From Streptomyces sp. P3 (GTDB lineage: Bacteria; Actinomycetota; Actinomycetes; Streptomycetales; Streptomycetaceae): DNA of 64,000 nucleotides. The stretch covers positions 9,362,001 through 9,426,000 of the forward strand of contig NZ_CP028369.1 of the NCBI RefSeq assembly GCF_003032475.1, written 5' to 3'. This document shows, piece after piece, positions 44,580 to 54,264 of this stretch. Below the pieces are notes generated by a model that made no database searches, was not told the origin of the DNA, and saw nothing but the letters and a program-made list of their open reading frames with translations. The stretch's first letter is position 1; each line of letters begins with the position of its first letter. The translations under genes and the position numbers were made by a program.

Positions 44580-45905
44580 TCAGCCCAGCGGCTTCTCCAG
44601 CACGGCCTTGCGGTGGCTGAACGTCTCGATGGAGTAGCGCCCGTGGTAGCTGCCCATGCCGCTCGCGCCCACCCCGCCGAACGGCAGGTCGGAGACGGTG
44701 AGATGGGCGAGCGGCAGGCCGTACCCGAGGCCACCGGAGGAGGTCTCGGCGGCGATCCGGCCGCGGGTGTCGTCGGAGTCGGTGAAGACGTACAGGGCGA
44801 GGGGCTTGTCGCGGTCGTTGATGAAGCCGATCGCCTCGTCCAGGCCGTCGACGGTGACGATCGGCAGGATCGGGCCGAAGATCTCCTCCTGCATGACGGG
44901 CGACTTCGGGTCGACGTCGGCGAGCACGGTCGGCGCGAGGTACTTGTCCGCGCGGTCCTTGGCGCCGCCGACCACGACGCGGCCGGAGTCCAGCAGGCCG
45001 GCGAGCCGGTCGAAGTGGCGTTCGTCGACGATGCGGCCGTACTCGGCGGAGGTCTGCGGGTCGGCGCCGTAGACGGCCTCCACCGCCCGCGCCAGCAACG
45101 GCTCGAGGGCGGCGGCCGTCGCCGGGTCGGTGAGGACGTAGTCGGGGGCGACGCAGGTCTGGCCGGCGTTGAGGAACTTGCCGCGGGCCAGCCGGTCGGC
45201 GACGACGGACAGATCGGCGTCACGGTCGACGAACGCCGGTGACTTGCCGCCGAGTTCGAGGGTGACCGGGGTGAGGTGCTCGGCGGCGGCGCGCAGCACG
45301 ACGCGGCCGACGACGCCGTTGCCGGTGTAGAAGATGTGGTCGAACCGCTCGGCCAGCAGGGCGGTGGTCTCCGGGATGCCGCCCTCGACGACGGCGACCG
45401 CCTCGGTGTCGAGGTGCGCCGGCAGCAGGCGGGCCAGGGCCGCGGAGGTGGCGGGGGCGAGTTCGCTGGGCTTGACGACCACCGCGTTGCCTGCGGCGAG
45501 GGCGCCGACCAGCGGGGCGAGCAGGAGCTGGGCGGGGTAGTTCCAGGGGGCGATGACAAGGACGACGCCGAGCGGGTCGTACTGCGTCCAGGCGCGCGCG
45601 TCGGCGCCCAGATGGGCGGGGACCGGGGCCGGCTCGGGACGCAGCCATCCGTCGAGGTGCTCGAGGGTGTGGTCGATCTCCCTGACCGTGAAGTCGATCT
45701 CGGTGCGGTAGGCCTCGGTGGAGCTCTTTCCCAGGTCTGCGTGGAGGGCCGCGGCCAGCTCCGCTCCCTGGTCCGTGAGCAGCCGGCGCAGGCGGCGCAA
45801 CTGGTCCGTGCGCCACGCGACGGGCTTGGTGCGGCCGGTTCGGAAGGCGGCGCGCAGCCGGGCCACGACGTCGGCGGGCTGCTCGGGAGTGGCGGCGGTG
45901 GTCAT
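44580..45905 (-). CDS. aldehyde dehydrogenase family protein
   Basis: 441-aa NAD(P)+-dependent aldehyde dehydrogenase of the class 3 (fatty aldehyde/coniferyl aldehyde) size. Motifs are [57 protein letters not shown] (general base Glu), [15 protein letters not shown] (catalytic Cys), [10 protein letters not shown] and [19 protein letters not shown] 45905. The upstream region is a long C-rich stretch. Substrate unknown. Confidence 0.92.
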   Translation of the reverse strand: MTTAATPEQPADVVARLRAAFRTGRTKPVAWRTDQLRRLRRLLTDQGAELAAALHADLGKSSTEAYRTEIDFTVREIDHTLEHLDGWLRPEPAPVPAHLGADARAWTQYDPLGVVLVIAPWNYPAQLLLAPLVGALAAGNAVVVKPSELAPATSAALARLLPAHLDTEAVAVVEGGIPETTALLAERFDHIFYTGNGVVGRVVLRAAAEHLTPVTLELGGKSPAFVDRDADLSVVADRLARGKFLNAGQTCVAPDYVLTDPATAAALEPLLARAVEAVYGADPQTSAEYGRIVDERHFDRLAGLLDSGRVVVGGAKDRADKYLAPTVLADVDPKSPVMQEEIFGPILPIVTVDGLDEAIGFINDRDKPLALYVFTDSDDTRGRIAAETSSGGLGYGLPLAHLTVSDLPFGGVGASGMGSYHGRYSIETFSHRKAVLEKPLG

Positions 45906-46339
45906 CGTGCCTCGCTGGGGTACGCGGGCCTCGCGGCCCTGGGTCGTCGGGACGAGCGGTCAGCTCGATGTATATGCCAACCATTCGGGGGCCAAAATAC
46001 ATTCCCGCGGACGACGACCTCGCCGACGGCGTTCCCGACGGGCCCTGGAGCGACCCGGCCCCGGTCCCGCCGACCCACCGCCCGTGACCCACCCCGCCGA
46101 CCCTGCCGGCCTTCTGCCCACCCGTCCCGCCGCCCGTCCGCCGCCCGTCCCGTCGGGCCCCCTGCCGACCCGCCCAGGACCCTTCCGGCCCTTCCTGCCG
46201 TACCGGTCCCATGCGCACCGGTCCCGTCGCCCCGCCCGCCGGTCCCCTGCCGAGCAGCCCCACGCAGCTGCCCGCCGTGAGCCGTTCCAACCCGTCGGCC
46301 CCTGCCGACCGGGCGGTCGGATCGGCCTGCCGGACCGCC
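45906..46339. other. C-rich intergenic region with G-quadruplex motif on the minus strand
   Basis: About 430 bp with no gene. The + strand from roughly 46040 to 46330 is strongly C-rich. On the minus strand 46103-46081 reads as four G-runs (GGG, GGGG, GGG, GGG) separated by 5, 1 and 4 nt, a canonical quadruplex pattern. The first 60 bp next to the aldehyde dehydrogenase start are AT-richer (ATGTATATGCC) and probably hold its promoter. Confidence 0.55.
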
Positions 46340-47533
46340 TCAGCGGGCGAGCTCGCGCAGCCGCCGCTCGAGGAAGGCGCGCTCCGCCGGGCTCTCGCTC
46401 AGCGCCAGGGCCGCCCGGTACGCCTCCGCGGCCTCGGCCGTCCGGTCCAGCCGGCGCAGCAGGTCGGCGCGGACGGCGTGCCAGACGCGGTAGCCGTGCA
46501 GGTCCAGCGCGTCCACGAGGTCGAGCGCCGGACTCGGGCCCTGGGTCTCGGCCACGGCGACCGCCCGGTTCAGAGCCACGACCGGGCTCGGGGCGAGGGC
46601 CGTCAACTGGTCGTACAGGCGCAGGATCTGCCCCCAGTCGGTGGCGGCGGCGGCCGGCGCGTCGCTGTGGACGGCCTGAACGGCGGCCTGGATCTGGTAC
46701 GGCCCGGGCCGGTCGCGGCGCAGACAGCGGCGGACCAGCGCCTGGCCCTCGGCGATCAGTGCGCGGTCCCACCGGTCGCGGTCCTGCTCGGGCAGCGGCA
46801 CGAGCGTGCCGCCGGCGTCCACGCGTGCGTCCCGACGGGACTCGACGAGCAGCATCAGCGCCAGCAGGCCGACGGCCTCCGGCTCGTCCGGCATCAGTTC
46901 GACGAGGAGTCTGCCGAGCCGCACCGCCTCCGCGCACAGGCCCGCCTCGCCCTCGTATCCCTGGTTGAACACCAGGTAGACGACGGCGAGGACGCCTCTC
47001 AGCCGGTCGGGCAGATCCGCGTCGCGCGGTACGCGGTACGGGATGCGCGCGTCCCTGATCTTCGACTTGGCGCGGACCAGCCGCTGGGCCATGGTCGGTT
47101 CGGGGACGAGGAAGGCGCGGGCGATCTGGGCGGTGGTGAGCCCGCCGAGGAGCCGCAGGGTCAGGGCCACCTGCGCCTGCGGGGCCAGCGCGGGATGGCA
47201 GCAGGTGAAGATCAGCCGGAGCCGCTCGTCGCGCACGGGGCCCTCCTCCACGGGCGGGTCGGCGCCGTACAGCAGGGCGGCCTCCGCCTGGCGGGCGTCG
47301 CGGGTGGACTCCCGGCGCAGCCGGTCGACGGCCCTGTTGCGGGCGGTGGTGATGATCCAGCCGGCCGGGGCGGGCGGCACCCCGGTCTCCGGCCAGCGGC
47401 GCACGGCCGTCGCGAAGGCTTCCTGGACCGCCTCCTCGGCGAGGTCGATGTCGCCCAGGAAGCGGACGAGGACGGCGACGGCGCGGCCGTACTCCGCGCG
47501 GAAGACGGCCTCGACGTCCGTGGCGTCCGCCAT
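46340..47533 (-). CDS. ECF42-type RNA polymerase sigma factor with C-terminal TPR-like domain
   Basis: 397-aa extracytoplasmic-function-type sigma factor. Sigma region 2 is [41 protein letters not shown] (about 8-48), and region 4 includes [37 protein letters not shown] (about 125-162). A long C-terminal helical extension (about 180-397, with DGALLPL-like [18 protein letters not shown]) is the mark of ECF42, which has no anti-sigma and is genetically tied to a DGPF protein. That partner is the gene immediately upstream, 3 bp away. Confidence 0.9.
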   Translation of the reverse strand: MADATDVEAVFRAEYGRAVAVLVRFLGDIDLAEEAVQEAFATAVRRWPETGVPPAPAGWIITTARNRAVDRLRRESTRDARQAEAALLYGADPPVEEGPVRDERLRLIFTCCHPALAPQAQVALTLRLLGGLTTAQIARAFLVPEPTMAQRLVRAKSKIRDARIPYRVPRDADLPDRLRGVLAVVYLVFNQGYEGEAGLCAEAVRLGRLLVELMPDEPEAVGLLALMLLVESRRDARVDAGGTLVPLPEQDRDRWDRALIAEGQALVRRCLRRDRPGPYQIQAAVQAVHSDAPAAAATDWGQILRLYDQLTALAPSPVVALNRAVAVAETQGPSPALDLVDALDLHGYRVWHAVRADLLRRLDRTAEAAEAYRAALALSESPAERAFLERRLRELAR

Positions 47534-47536
47534 GGG

Positions 47537-47887
47537 TCAGTGAGTGTCCACGAAGGGGCGGACCTCGATCGGCAGCGTGGTGGCGAGCGCGGCCTTGCGC
47601 CCCCACTCCAGGGCCTCGTCCAGGTCGGCGGCGGTGATCAGGCAGAGGCCGCCGAGGTATTCCTTGCCCTCGGCGTACGGTCCGTCGGTGATGAGCACCT
47701 CACCGTTGTCGGGCCGCAGCACGGTGGCCGTCTCCGGGCCGTGCAGACCGCCGGCGAAGACCCAGGCCCCGGCGGCGCGCAGCTCGTCGTTGTAGGCCTG
47801 CACGCGGCTCATGATCTCGGCCAGCTCGTCGGCGGCGGGCGGCTCACCGCCGGCCGGCTGGACCACGCTGAGCAGGTAGTGCTTCAT
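47537..47887 (-). CDS. YCII/DGPF-domain protein, partner of the ECF42 sigma factor
   Basis: 116-aa YCII-related protein. MKHYLLSVVQ opens the ferredoxin-like fold, ELRAAGAWVFAGGLHGPETATVL and the signature VLITDGPYAEGKEYLGGLCLI follow (DGPF motif here as DGPY). AAGGAGGACGTC precedes ATG 47887. Its stop is 3 bp before the sigma factor start (TGACCCATG), so the two are co-translated. DGPF proteins accompany ECF42 sigma factors and are thought to be controlled by them. Confidence 0.9.
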   Translation of the reverse strand: MKHYLLSVVQPAGGEPPAADELAEIMSRVQAYNDELRAAGAWVFAGGLHGPETATVLRPDNGEVLITDGPYAEGKEYLGGLCLITAADLDEALEWGRKAALATTLPIEVRPFVDTH

Positions 47888-47985
47888 GACGTCCTCCTTG
47901 GCGTCGTCTCGTTTCCCACCTCCTACACGAACGACCCTCCCCCGGATCGACACCCCGCGCCGAGATCCGGGAAAGAATCCCGCCC

Positions 47986-49014
47986 ATGACCGCACCGCAC
48001 CCGCTCGTCGCCCGCGCCCATCGCCTCGCCGACGACCTGCTGGCCCCGCACGCCGAGCAGGTCGACCTGGGGGAGGTACCGAGGAGCCACCTCACGGAGA
48101 TCGGCCGCGAGGGCCTGCTCGGCGTGAACGCGCCGACGGAGTACGGCGGTGCCGGGGCTCCGGCACCTGTGGTGCGGGAGACGACGGAGATCCTGGCCGG
48201 GGCCTGCTGCTCGACCTGGTTCGTGCAGGCCCAGCACCACACGCCGGTGCTGGCGCTGGCCGGGAGCGAGGGCCCGTACCGCGAGCGTCTGCTGCCCCGG
48301 CTGGCCACGGGCGAGCTGCTGGCCGGCGTGGCGTACGCCCAGCTGCGGGCGTATCCGCGCACGCCGGTGCGGGCCGCCCGGGAACGCGGCGGCTGGCGCT
48401 TCGACGGGACGGTGCCCTGGTACACGGGCTGGGGCCTGAGCGACGTCATGCTGCTGGCCGGGGTGACGGAGTCGGGCGAGGCCCTGTTCGCGTTCACCGA
48501 GGCGCGCGAACAGCCGGGTCTGCGGGCCTCGGCCCCGCTGCGGCTGGCCGCCCTGACGGCCGCCCGCACGGTCTCGCTGGAGCTGGACGGCCTGTGGGTC
48601 CCGGCGGAGGCGGTCGTCGTGCGCACCCCGCACGCACGCTGGTCGGCGACCGACCGCAGCAAAACGGTCAACACCAACCCCGCGGTCTTCGGCGTCACGC
48701 GGGCGGCCCTGGACCTGCTGGACGAGGAGACGGCGGTCCCGCTGCGCAGCCGCCTCGACGAGACCCGCCGTCAGGCCTACGCCCTCGCCGACGGCGCGGC
48801 GCCCGACGAGCGCCTCGAAGAACGCCTGGCCCTGCGGACGCAGGCCTTCGCGGTGCTGCAGACGGCGACCACGGCGGCCGTCGTCGCGGGCGGCGGCCGC
48901 TCCATGCTGCTGACGAACCGCGCCCAACGCCTCGCACGTGAGGCCCTGTTCCTCATGGTCCAGGCCCAGACCCGGGAGTCGCGGCGTGCCCAGCTGGCCG
49001 CCCTGACGGCATGA
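47986..49014 (+). CDS. acyl-CoA dehydrogenase family protein
   Basis: 342-aa protein with the acyl-CoA dehydrogenase fold. The N-terminal helical domain has LTEIGREGLLGVNAPTEYGGAGAP, the central region VAYAQLRAYPRTPVRAARERGGWRFDGTVPWYTGWG, and a four-helix C-terminus. The usual catalytic Glu and typical FAD-binding RxF motif are not evident, and it is shorter than the usual 380 aa, so it may be a flavin-monooxygenase-like relative. Divergent from the YCII gene. Confidence 0.8.
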   Translation: MTAPHPLVARAHRLADDLLAPHAEQVDLGEVPRSHLTEIGREGLLGVNAPTEYGGAGAPAPVVRETTEILAGACCSTWFVQAQHHTPVLALAGSEGPYRERLLPRLATGELLAGVAYAQLRAYPRTPVRAARERGGWRFDGTVPWYTGWGLSDVMLLAGVTESGEALFAFTEAREQPGLRASAPLRLAALTAARTVSLELDGLWVPAEAVVVRTPHARWSATDRSKTVNTNPAVFGVTRAALDLLDEETAVPLRSRLDETRRQAYALADGAAPDERLEERLALRTQAFAVLQTATTAAVVAGGGRSMLLTNRAQRLAREALFLMVQAQTRESRRAQLAALTA

Positions 49015-49094
49015 GGGGCCCGTTCCCTACCGCGGCCACGGCCCGAGAGGGCCCGTTTCCCGGCTGCGCCCCGACGGGCCGACGGCCCTTCGCC

Positions 49095-49121
49095 AGGGAC
49101 GCGGTCCGCCGCTGCGTCCCT
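49095..49121. terminator. hairpin after the acyl-CoA dehydrogenase-like gene
   Basis: AGGGACGC (49095-49102) and GCGTCCCT (49114-49121) are perfect 8-bp arms with an 11-nt GC-rich loop, lying between convergent genes whose stops are at 49014 and 49126. Probably bidirectional. Confidence 0.5.
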
Positions 49122-49125
49122 CGGG

Positions 49126-49293
49126 TCAGTCCTCGTCCGGCCCCGGGACGACGACGAGGAACGCGTCCGACTTCAGATCCATGACCACGGTCGCGGGCTC
49201 GCCCTCGGCCCGTCGGCGGGCCGCGTACTCCTCCGCGGGCCACGATCCGCGCGGTGCTCCCGCCGGGAACCTCTCCAACACCTTCGCGCGCAT
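49126..49293 (-). CDS. small hypothetical protein
   Basis: 55-aa charged protein reading MRAKVLERFPAGAPRGSWPAEEYAARRRAEG and then TVVMDLKSDAFLVVVPGPDED. GGAGG lies 11 bases before ATG 49293; a GTG at 49311 would add six residues. No known domain. It follows the truncated MMPL gene's far end on the same strand. Conserved-looking codon bias supports coding, with modest confidence. Confidence 0.55.
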   Translation of the reverse strand: MRAKVLERFPAGAPRGSWPAEEYAARRRAEGEPATVVMDLKSDAFLVVVPGPDED

Positions 49294-49381
49294 AGCGGCA
49301 GACACCTCCACAGCGAAACGGATACCGCCGAGACCGACGACTCGTGCCCGGGTCGGCTACCCGCGATCCGGGCGGGCATGT

Positions 49382-51163
49382 TCACACGCGCGCGAGCCGG
49401 TCTTCCTCGACGGGTTTCCGGGGGCGGCTCAGCCGGCCCGGCCACCAGGCCCGGGCCCCGATGTCCCGGACGAGCGCGGGGACCAGCAGCGACCTGACCA
49501 CGAGGGTGTCGAGGAGGACGCCGAAGGCCACGATGAAGGCGATCTGGACCAGGAAGGCCAGCGGGATGACGCCGAGCGCGGCGAAGGTCGCGGCGAGCAC
49601 CACACCCGCCGAGGTGATCACCCCGCCGGTGGTGACGAGCCCGCGCAGCACGCCCTCGCGCACCCCGTGCCGCAGCGACTCCTCGCGCACCCGGGACATC
49701 AGGAAGATGTTGTAGTCGACGCCCAGCGCCACCAGGAACACGAAGCCGTACAGCGGTACGGAGGGGTCGGTTCCGCCGAAGCCGAGGAGGCGCCGGAACA
49801 CCAGGGCCGAGACGCCCAGCGTGGCCGCGAAGTTGAGCGCGACGGTGGCCACGAGCAACGCGGGCAGCAGCAGCGAGCGCAGCAGCAGCGTGAGGATGAG
49901 CAGGATGACGGCCAGCACGACGGGGACGATGAGGGTCCGGTCGCGTTCGGCGGTGCGCCGGGTGTCGTACTGCTGGGCGGTGTAGCCGCCGACGAGCGCG
50001 TTCGCGCCGGGAACCGCGTGCAGGGAGGTACGCAGCCGCACCACGGTCCGCTTGGCGGCGTCGCTGTCCGCGGGCGAGGCGAGGGTGACGTCGACACGGA
50101 CGCGGCCGTCGACCACCAGCGGCGTCCCGCCGGGCCGTCCGGAGGCGCTCACCCCGGCCGCCGCGGCGACGCCGTCGGTGGTGCGGGCCGCGGCGAGCAC
50201 CTGCGCGAGCCGGCCGGCGTCGGCCACGACGACGGCCGGGTTGCCCGAGCCGCCCGGGAAGTGCCTGCTCAGCGTCTGCTGCGCGGCGACCGAGGGGGCG
50301 TCGTCGACGAACGTCTCGGCGAGGGGGACGCCCTTCGAACTCAGCGTGGGCGCGAAGGCGGCGCCGGCCAGCAGCAGGGCGAGGGTCACCGCCCACACGC
50401 GGCGCGGCGACCGGTCGACGAGGGCGGCGACCCGGTGCCAGATACCGGCTCCCGCGCCGCGTCCCCCGGCCGGGGCGGGCTTCGCGGGCCAGTAGGCGGT
50501 GCTTCCGAGGAGGACCAGGACGGCGGGCACGAAGGTGAGCGAGGCGAGCGCGGCGCAGCCGATCCCGATGGCGCCGACCGGTCCGAGGGCCCGGTTGTTG
50601 GTCAGGTCGCTGAGCAGCAGGGCGAGCAGTCCCAGCGCGACGGTCGCGGCGCTGGCCGTGACGGCGCCCCAGGACTGCCGCAGCGCGGCTCGTCCGGCGG
50701 CGTGGCGGTCCGCGCCCGCGGCGAGTTCCTCCCGGTAGCGGGCGGTGAACAGCAGGGAGTAGTCGGTGGCCGCGCCGATCACCAGGATCGACAGGATGCC
50801 CTGCACCTGTCCGTCGACGCGGACGACGTCGTGGTCGGCGAGAGCGTAGACGACCGCGCACGCGAGACCCAGCGCGAACACCGCGCCGAGGATGATCACC
50901 AGCGGGAGCAGCAGACTGCGGTAGACGAGCAGCAGGATGACGAGCACCGTGGCCAGCGCCACGCCGAGGAGCAGACCGTCGATGCCGGCGAAGGCGTTCG
51001 ACAGGTCGGCCTGGCCGGCGGCCGGCCCGGCCAGCCGGACGGTGGTGCCGGGGACGCCTTCGGCCGCCTCCCGGATGCGGTCGAGGGCGGCGGGGAGCCG
51101 GTCGCCGAGGTCGGGACGCAGCGGCAGCACGCCCTCCACGGCCTTCCTGTCCTGCGACAGCAC
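49382..51163 (-). CDS. MMPL-family transporter lacking its N-terminus
   Basis: 593-aa MMPL (RND-like) membrane exporter of lipids or drugs, missing the first helix and about 110 residues. Present are LSNAFAGIDGLLLGVALATVLVILLLVYRS (helix 2), VDGQVQGILSILVIGAATDYSLLFTARYREEL (Asp-Tyr proton relay), DLTNNRALGPVGAIG, a second loop, and a repeated half with LYGFVFLVALGVDYNIFLMSRVREES. The frame upstream of GTG 51163 reads AGEVSPA in family register but is stopped by TGA at about 51188. No ribosome site is seen. It is the reciprocal of the N-terminal fragment at 37651; probably non-functional. Confidence 0.85.
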   Translation of the reverse strand: MLSQDRKAVEGVLPLRPDLGDRLPAALDRIREAAEGVPGTTVRLAGPAAGQADLSNAFAGIDGLLLGVALATVLVILLLVYRSLLLPLVIILGAVFALGLACAVVYALADHDVVRVDGQVQGILSILVIGAATDYSLLFTARYREELAAGADRHAAGRAALRQSWGAVTASAATVALGLLALLLSDLTNNRALGPVGAIGIGCAALASLTFVPAVLVLLGSTAYWPAKPAPAGGRGAGAGIWHRVAALVDRSPRRVWAVTLALLLAGAAFAPTLSSKGVPLAETFVDDAPSVAAQQTLSRHFPGGSGNPAVVVADAGRLAQVLAAARTTDGVAAAAGVSASGRPGGTPLVVDGRVRVDVTLASPADSDAAKRTVVRLRTSLHAVPGANALVGGYTAQQYDTRRTAERDRTLIVPVVLAVILLILTLLLRSLLLPALLVATVALNFAATLGVSALVFRRLLGFGGTDPSVPLYGFVFLVALGVDYNIFLMSRVREESLRHGVREGVLRGLVTTGGVITSAGVVLAATFAALGVIPLAFLVQIAFIVAFGVLLDTLVVRSLLVPALVRDIGARAWWPGRLSRPRKPVEEDRLARV

Positions 51164-51232
51164 GGCGGGCGAGACCTCGCCGGCTCACGCGCGCCGCTCA
51201 TCTCCCGTCAGGCACACAAGGGTGCGAATCGA

Positions 51233-51238
51233 TAGAAT
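51233..51238 (+). promoter_or_regulatory. putative -10 element, leaderless start
   Basis: TAGAAT sits 7 bp before the ATG at 51245, and no Shine-Dalgarno sequence precedes the ATG (AATTCAGGC). A transcript starting at or next to the A of the ATG would be leaderless, which is common in Streptomyces. No clear -35 hexamer. Confidence 0.45.
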
Positions 51239-51244
51239 TCAGGC

Positions 51245-53584
51245 ATGACGGACCGGCCGGTCTCCTCGACTGCGCCCGAACTCGTGCTGGAGACCGAGGC
51301 GGGCTCCACTCTGCTGATCCCGGGCCACGACTACCGCCTCGGGCGGGACCCGCAGAGCGACGTCGTCATCGACGACAGCCGCGTCTCCTGGCACCACGCG
51401 GTGCTGCGCCCCGACGGCGACCACTGGATCCTCGAGGACGACCACAGCACCAACGGCACCTTCGCCGACGGCCGTCAGATCCACGAGTGGGGCGTCGGCC
51501 CCGGCAGCGTGATCCGCTTCGGCAGCCCGTCCGACGGGCCCCGCGTCGTCCTGTCCGGCCTGGCGCCGCCGGAGCCCGAGCGCCCGTCGGCCGTCTCGAT
51601 GCCCGCCCTGACCGGCACCTTCCGGCAGCCCACCAACGTCCGGCCGCTGCCCCCGCGTACCGTGCGCATCGGCCGTGCCGCCGACAGCGACCTCGTCGTC
51701 GACGACCTCGTCGTCTCACGCCGGCACGCCGAACTGCGCGCGCTGCCCGACGGCGGCCACGAGATCGTCGACCTCGGCAGCCACAACGGCACCTACCTCA
51801 ACGGGCTGCCCGTCGACCGCGCCCCGGTCGGCCCCGGCGACATCGTCGGCATCGGCCACTCGGCGTTCTGTCTGGTCGGCGACCAGCTCCAGGAGTACGT
51901 CGACACCGGCGAGGTCTCCCTCGACGTGCAGGACCTGACGGTCACCGTCGACCGCGGCCGCAAGGTGCTCCTCGACCACGTGTCGTTCCCGGTGGGGGAG
52001 AAGTGCCTGCTCGCCGTCGTCGGGCCGAGCGGCGCGGGCAAGTCCACGCTGCTCGGCGCCCTCACCGGCCAGCGCCCCGCGGGCCACGGCACGGTGGTCT
52101 ACGACGGCCGCGACCTCTACCGCGACTACGCCGAACTGCGCCAGCGCATCGGCCTGGTCCCGCAGGACGACATCCTGCACGCCCAGCTGACCGTGCGCAG
52201 CGCCCTCGCCTACGCAGCCGAGCTGCGCTTCCCGCAGGACACCGCCAAGGCGGAGCGCCGCGAGCGGGTCGAGGAGGTCATCCGGGAGCTCGGTCTCTCG
52301 GAACGCGCCGACCAGCCCGTGCACAGCCTCTCCGGCGGGCAGCGCAAACGCGTCAGCGTGGCCCTGGAACTGCTCACCAAGCCCTCGCTGCTCTTCCTCG
52401 ACGAGCCGACGTCCGGCCTCGACCCCGGCATGGACCGCTCGGTGATGCACATGCTGCGCGGCCTCGCCGACGACGGCCGCACCGTCATCGTCGTCACGCA
52501 CAGCGTCCTCAGCCTCGACGTCTGCGACCGGCTGCTGGTGCTCGCGCCCGGCGGCAAGGTGGCCTACTACGGGCCGCCCGAGGACGCGCTCGCCTTCTTC
52601 GGCTTCGAGCAGTGGCCGGAAGCCTTCGAGGCCTTCGAACGCGACCAGGACAGGGACTGGGCCGGGGAGTACCGCGACTCGCCGTCGCGCCGGCGCTACG
52701 TCCTCGACGACAGCGAACAGCCGCGGCTGCCGCGCTCGGGACCGGTGATCATGCTGCCGCCGCCGCGGCCCCGCAGCCGGAGCGCCCAGGTCGGCACCCT
52801 GGTGCGCCGCTACACGTCCGCCCTCGCCGCCGACCGCACCTTCCTCGCGATCATGATCGCCCTGCCGTTCGTCATGGGCGTCATGGCCCGGGCTCTCGCG
52901 GGCGGCGAACTCACCCGGGAGACCGCGATGAACGCGCTGCTCATCCTGTGCGTGGGCGGCGTCCTGACCGGAGCCGCCAACGCGGTGCGCGAACTCGTCA
53001 AGGAACGCGTGATCTACCAGCGCGAACGCGCCGTGGGCCTGTCCAGATCGGCGTACCTGATGTCCAAGGTGGTGGTGCTGGGCACGGTGACCGTCGTGCA
53101 GGCGGTGGTCCTCACGCTCGTCGCCCTGCTCGGGGTCGACCTGCACGCGCCCGGCGGCAAGGGCGTGCTGATGCCGCCCCTCGTCGAGATCACCGTCGCC
53201 GTGGCGCTGCTGTCCTTCACCGCGATGATGCTCGGGCTCCTGGTGTCCGCGCTGGTGCGCAAGGAGGAGGTGACGATGCCGTTGCTGGTGCTGCTCGCCA
53301 TCGTCCAGGTGGTCTTCTGCGGGGCGCTGCTGCAACTGAGCGGTGTGCCCGGCCTGGACCAGCTGTCGTGGCTGGTGCCCTCGCGGTGGGCGCTCGGCGC
53401 GATGGCCGGCACCATCGGGCTCTCCCGGATCGTGCCCGGCGACCTCACCGGCGACCCGCTGTTCGAGCACTCGGCCGGGGTGTGGCTGCTCGACGTGGGC
53501 ATGCTGGTCGTGCTCTCGGCGGCCTTCGGATTCGTCGTCTCCCGGCTGCTGCGCCGGCACGAGCCCGCGGTGATGCGGAAGTAG
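51245..53584 (+). CDS. FHA-FHA-ABC transporter (ATPase plus permease)
   Basis: 779-aa exporter resembling mycobacterial Rv1747. FHA1 (about 22-95) has RLGRDPQSDVVIDD, SWHH and NGTF; FHA2 (about 138-205) has RIGRAADSDLVVDD, SRRH and NGTYLNG. Both should bind phosphothreonine. The ABC domain (about 225-450) has Walker A GPSGAGKST (260-268), signature LSGGQ (362-366) and Walker B LLFLDEP (382-388). About six C-terminal helices form an ABC2-type permease. It is followed in operon by an SH3-like protein and a Ser/Thr kinase, the likely regulator. Confidence 0.92.
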   Translation: MTDRPVSSTAPELVLETEAGSTLLIPGHDYRLGRDPQSDVVIDDSRVSWHHAVLRPDGDHWILEDDHSTNGTFADGRQIHEWGVGPGSVIRFGSPSDGPRVVLSGLAPPEPERPSAVSMPALTGTFRQPTNVRPLPPRTVRIGRAADSDLVVDDLVVSRRHAELRALPDGGHEIVDLGSHNGTYLNGLPVDRAPVGPGDIVGIGHSAFCLVGDQLQEYVDTGEVSLDVQDLTVTVDRGRKVLLDHVSFPVGEKCLLAVVGPSGAGKSTLLGALTGQRPAGHGTVVYDGRDLYRDYAELRQRIGLVPQDDILHAQLTVRSALAYAAELRFPQDTAKAERRERVEEVIRELGLSERADQPVHSLSGGQRKRVSVALELLTKPSLLFLDEPTSGLDPGMDRSVMHMLRGLADDGRTVIVVTHSVLSLDVCDRLLVLAPGGKVAYYGPPEDALAFFGFEQWPEAFEAFERDQDRDWAGEYRDSPSRRRYVLDDSEQPRLPRSGPVIMLPPPRPRSRSAQVGTLVRRYTSALAADRTFLAIMIALPFVMGVMARALAGGELTRETAMNALLILCVGGVLTGAANAVRELVKERVIYQRERAVGLSRSAYLMSKVVVLGTVTVVQAVVLTLVALLGVDLHAPGGKGVLMPPLVEITVAVALLSFTAMMLGLLVSALVRKEEVTMPLLVLLAIVQVVFCGALLQLSGVPGLDQLSWLVPSRWALGAMAGTIGLSRIVPGDLTGDPLFEHSAGVWLLDVGMLVVLSAAFGFVVSRLLRRHEPAVMRK

Positions 53585-53592
53585 GGCGGCGC

Positions 53593-54264
53593 ATGACGAC
53601 TCCCGGATTCAGCCCCACGCACGTCGTGCCGCAGCACGGCATGCCCGCCTGGGAGGAGCCCGATCCGGCCCGCCCGACCCTGCCGCTCGACCCGCTGCTG
53701 CCGGTCCGGCTCCTGGAGCGGCGCGGTGACTGGGGACGCGTGCTGTGCTCCAACGGCTGGTCGGCCTGGGTGGACGGCCGCTGTCTGGTCGCCGTCCCCA
53801 AGGACCCGCCCCGCTCCGACGGCCCGCACACGGCCGCGGCCGACCCCAGGCCTCTCCTCGACCGTGCCGAACAGGCCCTGTCCCGCTACCGGGCGGCGAT
53901 GGAGGAACTGGCGGACGGCGACCTCGACGGCGAGTCCTTCCGCCGTCGCACCCAGGGGCTGCGGATCGGCGTGGTCGTCGACGGCGAGGACGTCTGGATG
54001 TACGACTCCGTCGGCAGACGCTGGGTGTACGGCGACGGGACGCGCCTCAGCACGTACGCGACGGACCGTGAGCCGCACGCGGCGGACGACCCGCCGCAGG
54101 ACCCGGCGGAGAGCCGGAGCCCCGGCCGGGATCACAGCCGGGACCAGGACCGGGACCAGGACCAGGACCGGGGTCGTGACCGGGCCGGGAACCAGGAACA
54201 GCACCTGCGCCAGGACCTCGACCACACCGTCACCCGGATCGTGAACCGGGACGGGAGGCCCTGA
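53593..54264 (+). CDS. SH3-like protein between the ABC transporter and kinase genes
   Basis: 223-aa protein with no named family that I can assign. Residues about 30-65 (LPVRLLERRGDWGRVLCSNGWSAWVDGRCLVAV) look like an SH3-type beta barrel; a central helix ELADGDLDGESFRRRTQGLR and a WMYDSVGRRWVYGDG strand follow. The last 60 residues are charged low complexity of Arg-Asp/Gln-Asp repeats. It starts 8 bp after the transporter stop and its stop overlaps the kinase ATG (ATGA), so it is probably an adaptor in the same signalling unit. Confidence 0.75.
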   Translation: MTTPGFSPTHVVPQHGMPAWEEPDPARPTLPLDPLLPVRLLERRGDWGRVLCSNGWSAWVDGRCLVAVPKDPPRSDGPHTAAADPRPLLDRAEQALSRYRAAMEELADGDLDGESFRRRTQGLRIGVVVDGEDVWMYDSVGRRWVYGDGTRLSTYATDREPHAADDPPQDPAESRSPGRDHSRDQDRDQDQDRGRDRAGNQEQHLRQDLDHTVTRIVNRDGRP

